DNA from: Rhodocyclaceae bacterium UBA1310
Lineage (GTDB): Bacteria > Pseudomonadota > Gammaproteobacteria > Burkholderiales > Rhodocyclaceae
DNA length: 41,299 nt
Assembly: GCA_002307175.1 (NCBI GenBank)
Contig: DBTS01000145.1
Span: 20,051-61,349 of the forward strand
Direction: 5' to 3'
The notes beneath the pieces are model-generated. The model did no database searches, was not told where the DNA came from, and saw only the letters and a program-made list of their open reading frames with translations. Positions 14,975 through 23,348 of this stretch are shown here, in pieces. Position 1 is the stretch's first letter. Every line of letters begins with the position of its first letter. Both the position numbers and the translations under genes were made by a program.

Positions 14975-16060
14975 ATGAATGTCGCATCTACCCAATTGCA
15001 CATTGACGACGTACGTATTCGCGAGATCAAGGAGCTGGTGCCCCCGGCCCATCTGCTGCGTGAATTTCCGGCAACGGATACCTCCGCACAAACGGCCTTT
15101 CAGGCCCGTGCCGGCGTCCACCGGATTCTGCGTGGCTCGGATGATCGCCTGCTGGTGATCATCGGGCCGTGCTCGATCCATGACCCGGCAGCCGCGCTGG
15201 ACTATGCCCGGCATCTCTACGAGCAGGCCGAACGGCTCAAGGAAGACCTGCTGGTGGTGATGCGCGTGTATTTTGAAAAGCCGCGTACCACGGTGGGCTG
15301 GAAGGGGCTTATCAATGATCCGGGGATGGACAAGAGTTTCCGCATCAATGACGGCATCCGCATTGCACGCAAGCTTCTGTGGGAAATCAACGAAATAGGG
15401 TTGCCGGCGGCGACCGAATTCCTGGATATGATCACGCCGCAGTACATTGCGGATTTGATCGCCTGGGGCGCAATTGGCGCACGCACCACGGAGAGTCAGG
15501 TGCATCGCGAGCTGGCTTCGGGTTTGTCCTGTCCGGTCGGATTCAAGAATGGTACGGACGGCAACGTGCGTATCGCCATTGATGCGATCAAGGCTGCGCA
15601 GTCGGCACATCACTTCCTGTCGGTGACCAAGTCCGGCCATTCCGCCATCGTGTCGACCACCGGCAACGAGGATTGCCATGCCATTCTGCGTGGGGGCAAG
15701 GAACCCAACTATGATGCCGCCAGTGTTGATCACGCCTGCAAGGATCTGGCTGCTGCCGGGGTTCCGGCGCGGGTGATGATCGATTTTTCGCATGCCAACA
15801 GCCGCAAGCAGTATCAGCTGCAGATGGAAGTGGCACGCGATGTGGCGGGTCAGATGGCTGCTGGTGACGAGCGGATTTTCGGGGTGATGTGTGAATCCCA
15901 CCTGGTGGCCGGGCGACAGGATCTGGTTGCCGGCAAGGCACTGGAGTACGGCAAGAGCGTCACGGATGCCTGCCTGGGCTGGGAAGATTCCGTAGCCCTG
16001 CTGGATGTGCTGGCCGAAGGCGTACGCCAGCGGCGTCTGCGCAAGTCTGAAGAAGAGTAA
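14975..16060 (+). CDS. aroG: 3-deoxy-7-phosphoheptulonate (DAHP) synthase, type I
   Basis: First enzyme of aromatic amino acid biosynthesis, condensing phosphoenolpyruvate with erythrose 4-phosphate. The 361 residues match the AroG/AroF/AroH class throughout: LLVIIGPCSIHDP, MRVYFEKPRTTVGWKGLIND, a long GARTTESQVHRELASGLS block, KNGTDGN, ILRGG and DFSHANS with metal-binding residues. The N-terminal extension that carries allosteric contacts is present, but I cannot tell from the sequence which aromatic amino acid inhibits it. It is monocistronic: divergent from the MORN gene, convergent with lepB. A TACAAT about 37 bp before the ATG is a possible -10 without a recognisable -35. Confidence 0.95.
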   Translation: MNVASTQLHIDDVRIREIKELVPPAHLLREFPATDTSAQTAFQARAGVHRILRGSDDRLLVIIGPCSIHDPAAALDYARHLYEQAERLKEDLLVVMRVYFEKPRTTVGWKGLINDPGMDKSFRINDGIRIARKLLWEINEIGLPAATEFLDMITPQYIADLIAWGAIGARTTESQVHRELASGLSCPVGFKNGTDGNVRIAIDAIKAAQSAHHFLSVTKSGHSAIVSTTGNEDCHAILRGGKEPNYDAASVDHACKDLAAAGVPARVMIDFSHANSRKQYQLQMEVARDVAGQMAAGDERIFGVMCESHLVAGRQDLVAGKALEYGKSVTDACLGWEDSVALLDVLAEGVRQRRLRKSEEE

Positions 16061-16085
16061 GAGTAATAGGTCCGCGGTACTGGAG

Positions 16086-16099
16086 CCGGCCTGCGCCGG
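16086..16099. terminator. Weak hairpin after aroG
   Basis: CCGGC-CTGC-GCCGG followed by only TTTC. It is a short stem with a poor U-tract between convergent aroG and lepB, at best a weak or bidirectional terminator. Confidence 0.3.
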
Positions 16100-16165
16100 T
16101 TTCAGGAGTCTGTTCGCGATTTGTTGGGAGAATTGTCAGACGCCCAGTCAGACGATTATTTGCTC

Positions 16166-16876
16166 CTAAAATACGCTCACAACCTTGCCAATGAGGTTGC
16201 GTACTGGAACAAAGCCCCAGAAGCGGCTGTCTGCGCTCTGATCGCGGTTGTCGCCCATGACGTAATAGTTGCCCGGCGGGACGACACAGGTAACGCCGCT
16301 CTGCCCGTAGACGCAAGCGTCGCGGTGAGCAAAATCCGCAGCCAGCTCGACGGGGAAGAAGTCTTCTTTCGCCGTAAAACCGATACGATAGGTCTGCCCG
16401 TCCAGGGTTTCATCAAACAGGGCCATCCGGCCCGCCTGTGTGTCGCTTGTGCCTGCCGGTTTGCGCACTGCGGGTAGCCCGTTGATGCGCAGAATCCGAT
16501 GCTGATAGCTGACAGTGTCGCCCGGCAGACCGACTACCCGTTTGATGTACTGTTGCGAAGGATCTCCCGGGTAATCGAAGACCAGCACATCACCGCGCCG
16601 TACCTTCGCCGTCAGCGCTCCCTCGAAGAGGCGGACGCCGAATGCGCTGTAATGTCCATAGCCCCATTTTTTCACGATGACGTGGAACCCCAGCGGGATC
16701 GATGGCGCCATCGAGGTGCTGGGAATCCGGAAAGGCTCGTAGGCAAAAACCCGCGTGCCGATCACCAGGGAAATGCCGCCACCGACGAGCACGCAGACAG
16801 CCAGCGCGACCAGCAGACCGACGCGGTTTTTGCGGATCTGGCGGGGCTGACCGTCATCGTTGGGCGGGCGGGACAT
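16166..16876 (-). CDS. lepB: Signal peptidase I
   Basis: Membrane serine protease that removes signal peptides from exported proteins. It has 236 residues: one N-terminal membrane helix (about 19-42), then the catalytic Ser55 in PSTSMAPS, the general-base Lys112 in YIKRVVGLPGD, and the GDNRDQSADSRFWGFVP box. The length is short for a proteobacterial LepB, which usually has two helices. The start codon shares a base with the pgi stop (TGATG), so it is probably translated by coupling from the sugar operon. This is not the usual lepA-lepB-rnc-era context, so it may be a second signal peptidase. Confidence 0.92.
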   Translation of the reverse strand: MSRPPNDDGQPRQIRKNRVGLLVALAVCVLVGGGISLVIGTRVFAYEPFRIPSTSMAPSIPLGFHVIVKKWGYGHYSAFGVRLFEGALTAKVRRGDVLVFDYPGDPSQQYIKRVVGLPGDTVSYQHRILRINGLPAVRKPAGTSDTQAGRMALFDETLDGQTYRIGFTAKEDFFPVELAADFAHRDACVYGQSGVTCVVPPGNYYVMGDNRDQSADSRFWGFVPVRNLIGKVVSVF

Positions 16877-18519
16877 CAGCGGGTCTTGGTTTTTTGCCGT
16901 GCAACGTAGGCCAGGAGCATTTCGGTTGAGCCGTCATACGCCGGGGTTTCTGCACCTTCGAGCCGTTTTTCCAGCCCCACGGCCAATTGCTTGCCCAGTT
17001 CAACGCCCCACTGATCGAAGGAGTTGATTCCCCAGATGGAGCCTTGCACGAAGACCTTGTGTTCATACAGGGCGATCAGGGCGCCCAGGCTGCGGGGCGA
17101 GAGATCCTTGAGTAGCAGGGTGTTGCTCGGGCGGTTGCCGTCGAACACGCGGTGTGGCAGCAGCGTTTCGATCTGTGCCGCTGCCACGCCACGCGCCTGC
17201 ATTTCGGCACGCACTTCGGCCGCCGTCCTGCCCGACATCAGGGCAGAAGACTGAGCCAGACAACTGGCGATCAGGGTGCGCCGATGCGGGTCGGTCTGGC
17301 CTGGCTGGGAGAGGGCCAGAATGAAATCGACCGGGATGATGCGGCTGCCCTGATGGAGCAGCTGGAAGTAGGCATGCTGGCCGTTGATGCCCGGCTCACC
17401 CCAGATCACCGGGCCTGTGCCGTAGCTGACAGTTTCCCCCTCGACACGCACGTGCTTGCCGTTCGATTCCATATCGAGCTGCTGCAGGTAGGCAGGCAGG
17501 CGGTACAGCGTCTGGTTGTAGGGGGCGATCACCTGCGAGGTGAAGCCGAGGAAATTGATGTTCCAGATGCCCAGCAGCGCCAGAATGACAGGCAGGTTTT
17601 CCTTGAGCGGAGCAGTGCGGAAATGCAGATCCATGGCGGCTGCGCCGGCGAGCAGTTCATCGAAACGCTCTGGCCCGATGGCAATTTCGATGGGCAGGCC
17701 GATGGCGCTCCAGAGTGAGTAACGGCCGCCCACCCAGTCCCAGAAGCCGAACATGTTGTCCGCGTCAATGCCAAACTCGGTGACCTTCTCGCGATTCGTC
17801 GAGATCGCCACGAAGTGCTTCGCCACGGCTGCCTCGCTGCCCAGCGCTTCGACCAGCCAGTGGCGCGCACTCCGGGCGTTGGTCAGAGTTTCAACAGTGG
17901 TGAATGTTTTGGAGGCGACGATGAACAGGGTGCTTGCGGGGTCCAGCCCCTTGAGCGTCTGCAGCAGATGCAGATTGTCGACGTTCGACACGAAATGTAC
18001 ACGCGGGCCATCCGCATAGGGGCGCAGCGCCTCGCAGACCATCAGCGGGCCGAGGTCGGAGCCACCGATGCCGATGTTGACCACGTCGCGAATGACCTGC
18101 CCGGTATGCCCCAGCCAGCGGCCTTCGCGTACTGCCTTGGCGAATGTGTGGGTACGCGCACGCACGGCGCGGATATCCGGGATCACATCGTGACCGCCCA
18201 CCTGGACATGGGCTTCTCCCTGGGCGCGCAGTGCAGTATGCAGTACCGCACGATTTTCCGTGGTGTTGATGGCTTCGCCTTCAAACATCGCCAGGATATG
18301 TGTGCGCAGATCGCAGGCATCTGCCAGATCAAAGAGGTGGCGCAGGGAGTCGTCGTTGATGCGGTTCTTCGAATAGTCGAGCAGGATGCCGCACGCCTCG
18401 GCGCAGAAATGCTGGGCGCGTTTCGAATCAATCGCAAAGAGATGACGCAGATGCGTGTGGGTGAGGCTGTTGGCATGCTCGGCCAAGCGTGACCAAGCGT
18501 TGGTAAGAGTTGGGTTCAT
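16876..18519 (-). CDS. pgi: Glucose-6-phosphate isomerase
   Basis: Interconverts glucose 6-phosphate and fructose 6-phosphate in the cytoplasm. The 547 residues carry both PGI signatures (the SKTFTTVETLTNA region and GSIWGINSFDQWGVELGK), the GIGGSDLGPLMVCEAL phosphate-binding region and an active-site Glu region (NGKHVRVEG). The open frame begins 17 codons earlier; I chose the Met at 18519 because the resulting length matches the 549-residue E. coli enzyme, although neither start has a strong ribosome binding site. Third gene of pgl-glk-pgi-lepB, with 77 bp after glk. In an Entner-Doudoroff organism it would recycle fructose 6-phosphate back to glucose 6-phosphate. Confidence 0.95.
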   Translation of the reverse strand: MNPTLTNAWSRLAEHANSLTHTHLRHLFAIDSKRAQHFCAEACGILLDYSKNRINDDSLRHLFDLADACDLRTHILAMFEGEAINTTENRAVLHTALRAQGEAHVQVGGHDVIPDIRAVRARTHTFAKAVREGRWLGHTGQVIRDVVNIGIGGSDLGPLMVCEALRPYADGPRVHFVSNVDNLHLLQTLKGLDPASTLFIVASKTFTTVETLTNARSARHWLVEALGSEAAVAKHFVAISTNREKVTEFGIDADNMFGFWDWVGGRYSLWSAIGLPIEIAIGPERFDELLAGAAAMDLHFRTAPLKENLPVILALLGIWNINFLGFTSQVIAPYNQTLYRLPAYLQQLDMESNGKHVRVEGETVSYGTGPVIWGEPGINGQHAYFQLLHQGSRIIPVDFILALSQPGQTDPHRRTLIASCLAQSSALMSGRTAAEVRAEMQARGVAAAQIETLLPHRVFDGNRPSNTLLLKDLSPRSLGALIALYEHKVFVQGSIWGINSFDQWGVELGKQLAVGLEKRLEGAETPAYDGSTEMLLAYVARQKTKTR

Positions 18520-18596
18520 GATGAATTCTTGTGCATTCTTTAAGTATTCAGGGCGATCATAACCGGTCAAAATGTCGGGATCGAGTCAGAATTTCC

Positions 18597-19580
18597 TCAT
18601 TTGCTCCGAATAGTCTGTGCCAGTGCGGAGGCTGCTCCCTTGAGGGCAGGATGGGCTGCGGTAATCACAAAGCTTGGAATCTGGGCCAGATAGCCCGCGA
18701 AACGACCTTTGGCTTCAAAGCGTGCGCGAAAATCCGAGCGTTCCAGAAAGTCCAGCATGCCCGGCAGAATGCCGCCCCCCAGGAAGATTCCGCCGCGCGC
18801 TCCGAGTGTCAGGGCAAGGTTGCCGGCAGTGCTGCCAAGCAGCGCACAGAAGGTCGCCAGAGTATCCGCGCAGAGCGGATCGCTGTTGCTGCGAGCCGCG
18901 CTGGCAATGGCGGGTGCTGCCAGTTCCTGCGCCGGTAGGCCGCGCACCTTGGCGAGGGCGTGATACAGGGTGACCAGACCAGGCCCGGAGAGCACCCGTT
19001 CGGCAGAGACATGCCCGAATTGACGCACGAGCAGTGCCGTGATGGCGAACTCTTCATCCGTATGGGGTGAAAGGCTGACATGCCCGCCTTCGCCATCAAC
19101 GGCAACATAGCCGCCGGGCGAGGCAACCAGCCCGGCCACGCCGAGCCCCGTGCCGGGCCCGATGACGCCGATGGCTGCTCCCGCGACAGGGGCACCTGAT
19201 CCGATCTGCTGGCGGTCGGCTTCTCCCAGATGGGGAAGTGAAAGTGCCAGTGCTGCAAAATCGTTGATGAACAGCAGATGCCCGAGCCCGAGTGCCTGCC
19301 GCAGGTGTTCGATCGAGAAGTTCCAGGCACTGTTGGTCAGCTGCAGTTGATCCCCGTTGATCGGGTTCGCTACGCCGATGGCCGCATGGCGTGGTGCTGC
19401 CACGCCGGTCTGGGCCAGATAGGCCCGGATGGCTTCGAGCGGCCCCGCAAAACTGGCGCATTGCAGCGTCACAATGTGGTCGATGGGGGATTCCGGCGCC
19501 AGTTGAACGGCAAACCGGGCATTTGTGCCACCGATATCCCCGAGCAGGCGGGGGTAACTGTCAGGGTGCCCAGAAAACAT
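18597..19580 (-). CDS. glk: Glucokinase
   Basis: ATP-dependent phosphorylation of glucose to glucose 6-phosphate. With the start at 19580 it has 327 residues, the normal length of the proteobacterial Glk family (not ROK). It shows the ATP-phosphate loop LLGDIGGTNARFAV, the FINDFAALALSLP segment with the catalytic Asp, GPGTGLGVAGL and EGGHVSLSPHTDEEF. The start overlaps the end of pgl by 20 bases; upstream in-frame Met codons exist (for example at 19601) but would lengthen the overlap. It supplies the substrate for the oxidative Entner-Doudoroff branch encoded alongside. Confidence 0.94.
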   Translation of the reverse strand: MFSGHPDSYPRLLGDIGGTNARFAVQLAPESPIDHIVTLQCASFAGPLEAIRAYLAQTGVAAPRHAAIGVANPINGDQLQLTNSAWNFSIEHLRQALGLGHLLFINDFAALALSLPHLGEADRQQIGSGAPVAGAAIGVIGPGTGLGVAGLVASPGGYVAVDGEGGHVSLSPHTDEEFAITALLVRQFGHVSAERVLSGPGLVTLYHALAKVRGLPAQELAAPAIASAARSNSDPLCADTLATFCALLGSTAGNLALTLGARGGIFLGGGILPGMLDFLERSDFRARFEAKGRFAGYLAQIPSFVITAAHPALKGAASALAQTIRSK

Positions 19581-20247
19581 GGTTTTCGATTCCTTCCGCA
19601 TGCAGGAAATGACTGACTGGCAATTCCGCGCTGCGGCATTCCAGTGCCTTGCCAAGGATCTGCCACTTGGCGTGGCCGGTGATATGCAGAAAAACCGCCC
19701 GGCTGGCGAGAATCCGTGGCGCAGTCAGCGTGACGCGCTGTGCAACGGGCGCCTTGCCGGTCACCCGCAGGGCCGGGTTGCCACTGGCGTCGTGGAGCGC
19801 CGCCTCGCGTTGCGGGCTATCAGGGAAGATTGAGGCCGTATGGCCATCTTCTCCCATCCCCAGCACCACGGCGTCGAAAAGCGCCGGCAGATGCCGCAGA
19901 CGCTCAAGGGTGACGGAGAAATCCTCCCCTGCTACATACAGCGGCAAAAATTTGGCCCGTGCAGCCTTTCCCGTCAGCAGGTGCTGGCGCACACTGGCAG
20001 TGTTGCTGAATGGGCTGTCTTCCCCCACGCAGCGTTCGTCCACCAGGGTGACGCTTATGTTTGCCCAGTCCAGGTCTGCCTGGCTGAGGGCGCAGAAAAA
20101 TCCGGCCGGTGTGCGCCCCCCGGATACGGCCAGCGTTGCCACCCCGTTATTCTCCAGGCCCCGCCTGAGCCTGTCGGCCAGCGCTGCAGCCAGAGCGGGA
20201 TCGAGATCCGCGGGCTCATGAAAACTATGTAGTGTTGTGTGTGGCAT
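19561..20247 (-). CDS. pgl: 6-phosphogluconolactonase
   Basis: Hydrolyses 6-phosphogluconolactone to 6-phosphogluconate, the step before Edd. The 228 residues belong to the NagB/RpiA/DevB-type Pgl family: LAVSGGRTPAGFFCAL near residue 40, VTLVDERCVGEDSPFSN near 68, and LGMGEDGHTASIFPDS near 130. First gene of the minus-strand pgl-glk-pgi-lepB operon. It faces edd across a 456-bp gap, so successive steps of one pathway are divergently transcribed. No zwf is present in the window, so glucose-6-phosphate dehydrogenase must be elsewhere. Confidence 0.94.
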   Translation of the reverse strand: MPHTTLHSFHEPADLDPALAAALADRLRRGLENNGVATLAVSGGRTPAGFFCALSQADLDWANISVTLVDERCVGEDSPFSNTASVRQHLLTGKAARAKFLPLYVAGEDFSVTLERLRHLPALFDAVVLGMGEDGHTASIFPDSPQREAALHDASGNPALRVTGKAPVAQRVTLTAPRILASRAVFLHITGHAKWQILGKALECRSAELPVSHFLHAEGIENHVFWAP

Positions 20248-20703
20248 GAGCAGGTCTGTTCCGAAAAGATGCCTTGCAGGTTAAGTCTCATCACCTCTCG
20301 GGCAGCAGAACGTTTTTGTTGAAACCTGGTCAAGATCTTACTGCGAAGGCGTGATACGCGGGCGCTGCTCGAAATCCCTATTTCAATTTGCTGCGGTTTC
20401 TGTGTTGCGCTTTGTCTCGCGGATCTTTTTCGTGACAGATCGTGATCAGGTTTTTAGAATTAATTGTCTGACAAAAAATCATGTAACACGCAGATTCTGG
20501 CAGAAATGTTCGGGTGATGTGCAAGTGAATTGTTCAAAATCTGCTATAGATGTTGCAGGAGACTCTTCAAGCAAGTCTGCATACCCCTACCGGCAGCAGC
20601 GGTGCTGGCGATGGTACGGGGGAAACCCCCTGTTGTCCGAAGACCGGGGCACGGATATCGTGGTGCCGGTGAATGATCCCGCATGTGGCGGGAAGGAGAA
20701 AGC
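20248..20703. promoter_or_regulatory. Divergent pgl/edd regulatory gap
   Basis: 456 bp without a convincing gene and relatively AT-rich in the middle. It contains an FCD-type palindrome (20464-20474), an extended -10 candidate TGCTATAGA (20542-20550) and a GGGGGAAACCCCC hairpin (about 20618-20630) in the probable edd leader. A 40-codon open frame starts at ATG 20549 and ends before edd; it has no family resemblance and no evident ribosome binding site. I found no HexR consensus. Confidence 0.5.
20464..20474. promoter_or_regulatory. Putative GntR/FCD-type operator upstream of edd
   Basis: TTGTC-T-GACAA, a perfect 5-1-5 inverted repeat in an AT-rich context, has the general TNGTNNNACNA shape of FCD-subfamily GntR operators. 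Which regulator binds it is unknown; a gluconate or 2-keto-3-deoxy sugar regulator would make sense. Confidence 0.35.
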
Positions 20704-22527
20704 ATGTCCTTGAATGCCATTGTGGATGCGGTGACACGCCGCATCGAAAAGCGTAGTGAACAGCGTCGCGTACGCTATCTGGACCGGCTTGATGCCGCGG
20801 TGGCCGGGTCGCCGTACCGTGGGAGGCTGGGATGTACCAATCTTGCCCATGGTTTTGCGGCGAGCCCTGACTCCGACAAGCTGACGATCAAAGCCTTGCG
20901 TGCTCCGAATATTGGCATCGTGTCGGCCTACAACGATATGCTTTCGGCGCATCAGCCGTTTGGTTTGTATCCTGACGTCATCAAATCGGCGGCGCGTGAG
21001 GTTGGTGCCACGGCACAGGTGGCTGGCGGCGTTCCGGCAATGTGCGATGGGATCACACAAGGCCAGGATGGAATGGATTTGTCATTGTTCTCGCGGGATG
21101 TCATTGCGATGAGCACAGCCATTGCCCTGTCGCACAACATGTTTGACGCAGGCCTGTGCCTTGGTGTGTGTGACAAGATTGTGCCGGGTCTGTTGATGGG
21201 GGCCTTGCGTTTTGGTCATCTGCCTTTCATCTTTGTGCCTGCCGGTCCGATGCCGACAGGGATATCGAATGAGGAAAAAGGGCGGGTGCGGCAGTTGCAT
21301 GCGGCCGGCAAGCTGGGGCGCGACGCCCTGCTGGAAAGCGAGTCGCAGTCCTATCACGCGGCGGGAACCTGTACCTTCTATGGCACGGCTAACAGCAACC
21401 AGATGCTCATGGAGATGATGGGCCTGCATATGCCGGGTGCGGCCTTTGTGCCGCCGGGCACCGCGCTGCGCGAGGCGCTGACGCGGGCTGCTGCCCAGCA
21501 GGTGCTCAGGATTACCTCGCAACACGCTGATTTCACGCCGCTGGGGCGCATGCTTGATGCACGCAGCTTCGTGAATGGCATCGTCGGCCTGCTCGCCACG
21601 GGAGGTTCAACCAACCATACCCTGCACCTCGTTGCTGCTGCACGCATGGCCGGCATTCTGCTGGACTGGACCGATTTTGAATCACTCTCTCAGGTGGTCC
21701 CCCTGATTGCCAAGGTGTATCCGAATGGTCCCGCAGACGTCAATCAGTTCCATGCGGCAGGCGGCATGGCCTGGGTGATCCGCGAACTGCTGGCTGCCGG
21801 GTTGGCGCATGATGATGTGGCAACCGTGGTGGGGCGTGGTCTGGGTCATTATGCGCAGACGCCTTCGCTGGATGCGGATGGTCGCCTTGTCTGGCAGGAT
21901 GCTCCGGCACACAGCGGCGACCCGAAGGTGCTGACGACGGTGGACCAGCCCTTCAGTTCCGATGGTGGGCTGCGGGTACTGTCCGGTAATCTCGGGCGTG
22001 CGGTGATCAAGGTTTCGGCAGTCAAGCCGGGAAATCTGCGGGTGCATGCGCCTGCCGTGGTATTCGACAGCCAGGATGCACTGATTGCTGCGGCCCGTGC
22101 TGGCGAGCTGGAGCGAGACTTTGTGGCCGTGCTGCAATTTCAGGGGCCGCGAGCCATCGGCATGCCGGAACTGCATCAGCTGACACCGACCCTGGCGAAT
22201 CTGCTCGACAAGGGGTTCAAGGTGGCCCTGCTTACCGATGGGCGCATGTCGGGCGCCTCCGGCAAGGTGCCGGCGGCGATTCATGTGAGTCCGGAAGCCC
22301 TTGCTGGTGGCATGATTGCGAGAATTCAGACGGGCGATATGATTCTGCTGGATGCTGAGAACGGGATACTGCGCGTTGATGTGGACGAAGCTACCCTGGC
22401 GGCGCGTACGCCTGCCGAGTTTGGTGGCGGCGGGCAGCGTGGACTGGGGCGCGAGCTCTTCGGGGTGATGCGGCGGAACGTGAGTACCGCTGAGGAAGGC
22501 GCGACTGTCTTCGATTTTGAGGACTGA
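20704..22527 (+). CDS. edd: 6-phosphogluconate dehydratase
   Basis: Iron-sulfur dehydratase converting 6-phosphogluconate to 2-keto-3-deoxy-6-phosphogluconate, the committed Entner-Doudoroff step. The 607 residues match the IlvD/Edd family: the AYNDMLSAHQPF start region, the Cys-containing PAMCDGITQGQDGMDLS, CDKIVPGLLMGALRF and GTCTFYGTANSNQMLMEM, and the C-terminal LLTDGRMSGASGKVPAAIHV. Length is Edd-like (603 in E. coli); IlvD is a close paralogue but has differences in these blocks. The start at 20704 is set by a GGAAGGAGA ribosome binding site. The eda aldolase gene that often follows is absent; the next gene is convergent. Confidence 0.95.
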   Translation: MSLNAIVDAVTRRIEKRSEQRRVRYLDRLDAAVAGSPYRGRLGCTNLAHGFAASPDSDKLTIKALRAPNIGIVSAYNDMLSAHQPFGLYPDVIKSAAREVGATAQVAGGVPAMCDGITQGQDGMDLSLFSRDVIAMSTAIALSHNMFDAGLCLGVCDKIVPGLLMGALRFGHLPFIFVPAGPMPTGISNEEKGRVRQLHAAGKLGRDALLESESQSYHAAGTCTFYGTANSNQMLMEMMGLHMPGAAFVPPGTALREALTRAAAQQVLRITSQHADFTPLGRMLDARSFVNGIVGLLATGGSTNHTLHLVAAARMAGILLDWTDFESLSQVVPLIAKVYPNGPADVNQFHAAGGMAWVIRELLAAGLAHDDVATVVGRGLGHYAQTPSLDADGRLVWQDAPAHSGDPKVLTTVDQPFSSDGGLRVLSGNLGRAVIKVSAVKPGNLRVHAPAVVFDSQDALIAAARAGELERDFVAVLQFQGPRAIGMPELHQLTPTLANLLDKGFKVALLTDGRMSGASGKVPAAIHVSPEALAGGMIARIQTGDMILLDAENGILRVDVDEATLAARTPAEFGGGGQRGLGRELFGVMRRNVSTAEEGATVFDFED

Positions 22528-22538
22528 GCCACCCTCGG

Positions 22539-23348
22539 TCAGCCGTGGTGGTGACGCCAGGTGACGATCCAGGCGTAGATTGCGGTGACCATGAAAATAT
22601 CCAGGGCCGGGCCAAACACCAGAAACAGTGTTGGTTCGGCCAGCCCCGTGCCTGCCTGGATGAGCAGGGCATGCACAACGAGCTTGAGGGGCAGGGTGAG
22701 AACCAGATAGCCTGCTATCAGCGCGGTGCCGACCACGCGGCGTTCCAGATTGTATTCGATGATGTAATGCGTGAACGCCATCACTGCAGGCAGGGCTAGC
22801 AGCAAGGCTTCGGTAAACAGGGTCAGGCAGCGTGTGTGATCTTCGATGCTGTAGCGTGCCCCTCCGGGCAGGGAAACACAGGCGAGGGCCAGCATCACGT
22901 GCAGTGTGGCAAGCAGGCGCAGGCTGCTGCGGAAAGGCGGGCGCAGCCAGCCGGTAACCAGCACAAGGCACAGTGCCCCCAGCACATGGATGCCCAGAAT
23001 ATTCATGCCGGGTACGGGGATTGGCGCCGCCACGGCAAGGGCACCCAGGTGCATCCAGGCGGGGGAAACCACGCTCTGCGATACGCTCAAGCCTTCCATG
23101 GCAAGCATGCCGAGCAAGGATGTCAGCAGCGTCTGCCAAAACTGTTCAATCGCGGGCAGACACCACCAGAGCAGGGCACTCAGTGTGCAGGCCATGAGAA
23201 TCGCGGTCAGGGTCTGAGCCGTGCGGCCCTGCAGCATCTGCCTCGTCCACACGCCCCGCTGCGGGCCGGCCGTGGCAGCGATGACCTGTACTGTGGGGTC
23301 CGCCTGCTTCAGCGTTGGGCGTTCGGTTTCACTGTGCTGCACGTTCAT
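22539..23348 (-). CDS. Polytopic membrane protein of the 22.5-26 kb cassette, weakly exosortase-like
   Basis: Not recognised with confidence. The 269 residues have a hydrophilic N-terminus of about 45 residues, then six or seven hydrophobic segments and a His-rich end (WRHHHG). The stretch IEDHTRCLTLFTEALLL, followed by ERRVVGTALIAGYLVLTLP and LKLVVHALL, has the spacing of the exosortase/archaeosortase core (Cys in a helix start, Arg, then an Arg-containing helix), but the last Arg is Lys here and the ACSG signature is absent. It overlaps the preceding bactofilin-like gene by 20 bases; a GGAGAGG lies nine bases before the chosen ATG. It is convergent with edd, only 11 bp away. Alternative: a generic membrane scaffold. 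Confidence 0.7.
   Translation of the reverse strand: MNVQHSETERPTLKQADPTVQVIAATAGPQRGVWTRQMLQGRTAQTLTAILMACTLSALLWWCLPAIEQFWQTLLTSLLGMLAMEGLSVSQSVVSPAWMHLGALAVAAPIPVPGMNILGIHVLGALCLVLVTGWLRPPFRSSLRLLATLHVMLALACVSLPGGARYSIEDHTRCLTLFTEALLLALPAVMAFTHYIIEYNLERRVVGTALIAGYLVLTLPLKLVVHALLIQAGTGLAEPTLFLVFGPALDIFMVTAIYAWIVTWRHHHG

Noticed and set aside
20549..20671. 40-codon open frame before edd as a leader peptide
   Set aside because: No ribosome binding site, no run of regulatory codons, and it includes the hairpin sequence; chance is likely.
21682..23139. 485-residue open frame antisense to edd and running into the membrane-protein gene
   Set aside because: Composition is Arg/His/Pro-rich shadow sequence, no family resemblance, and it overlaps two well-supported genes.
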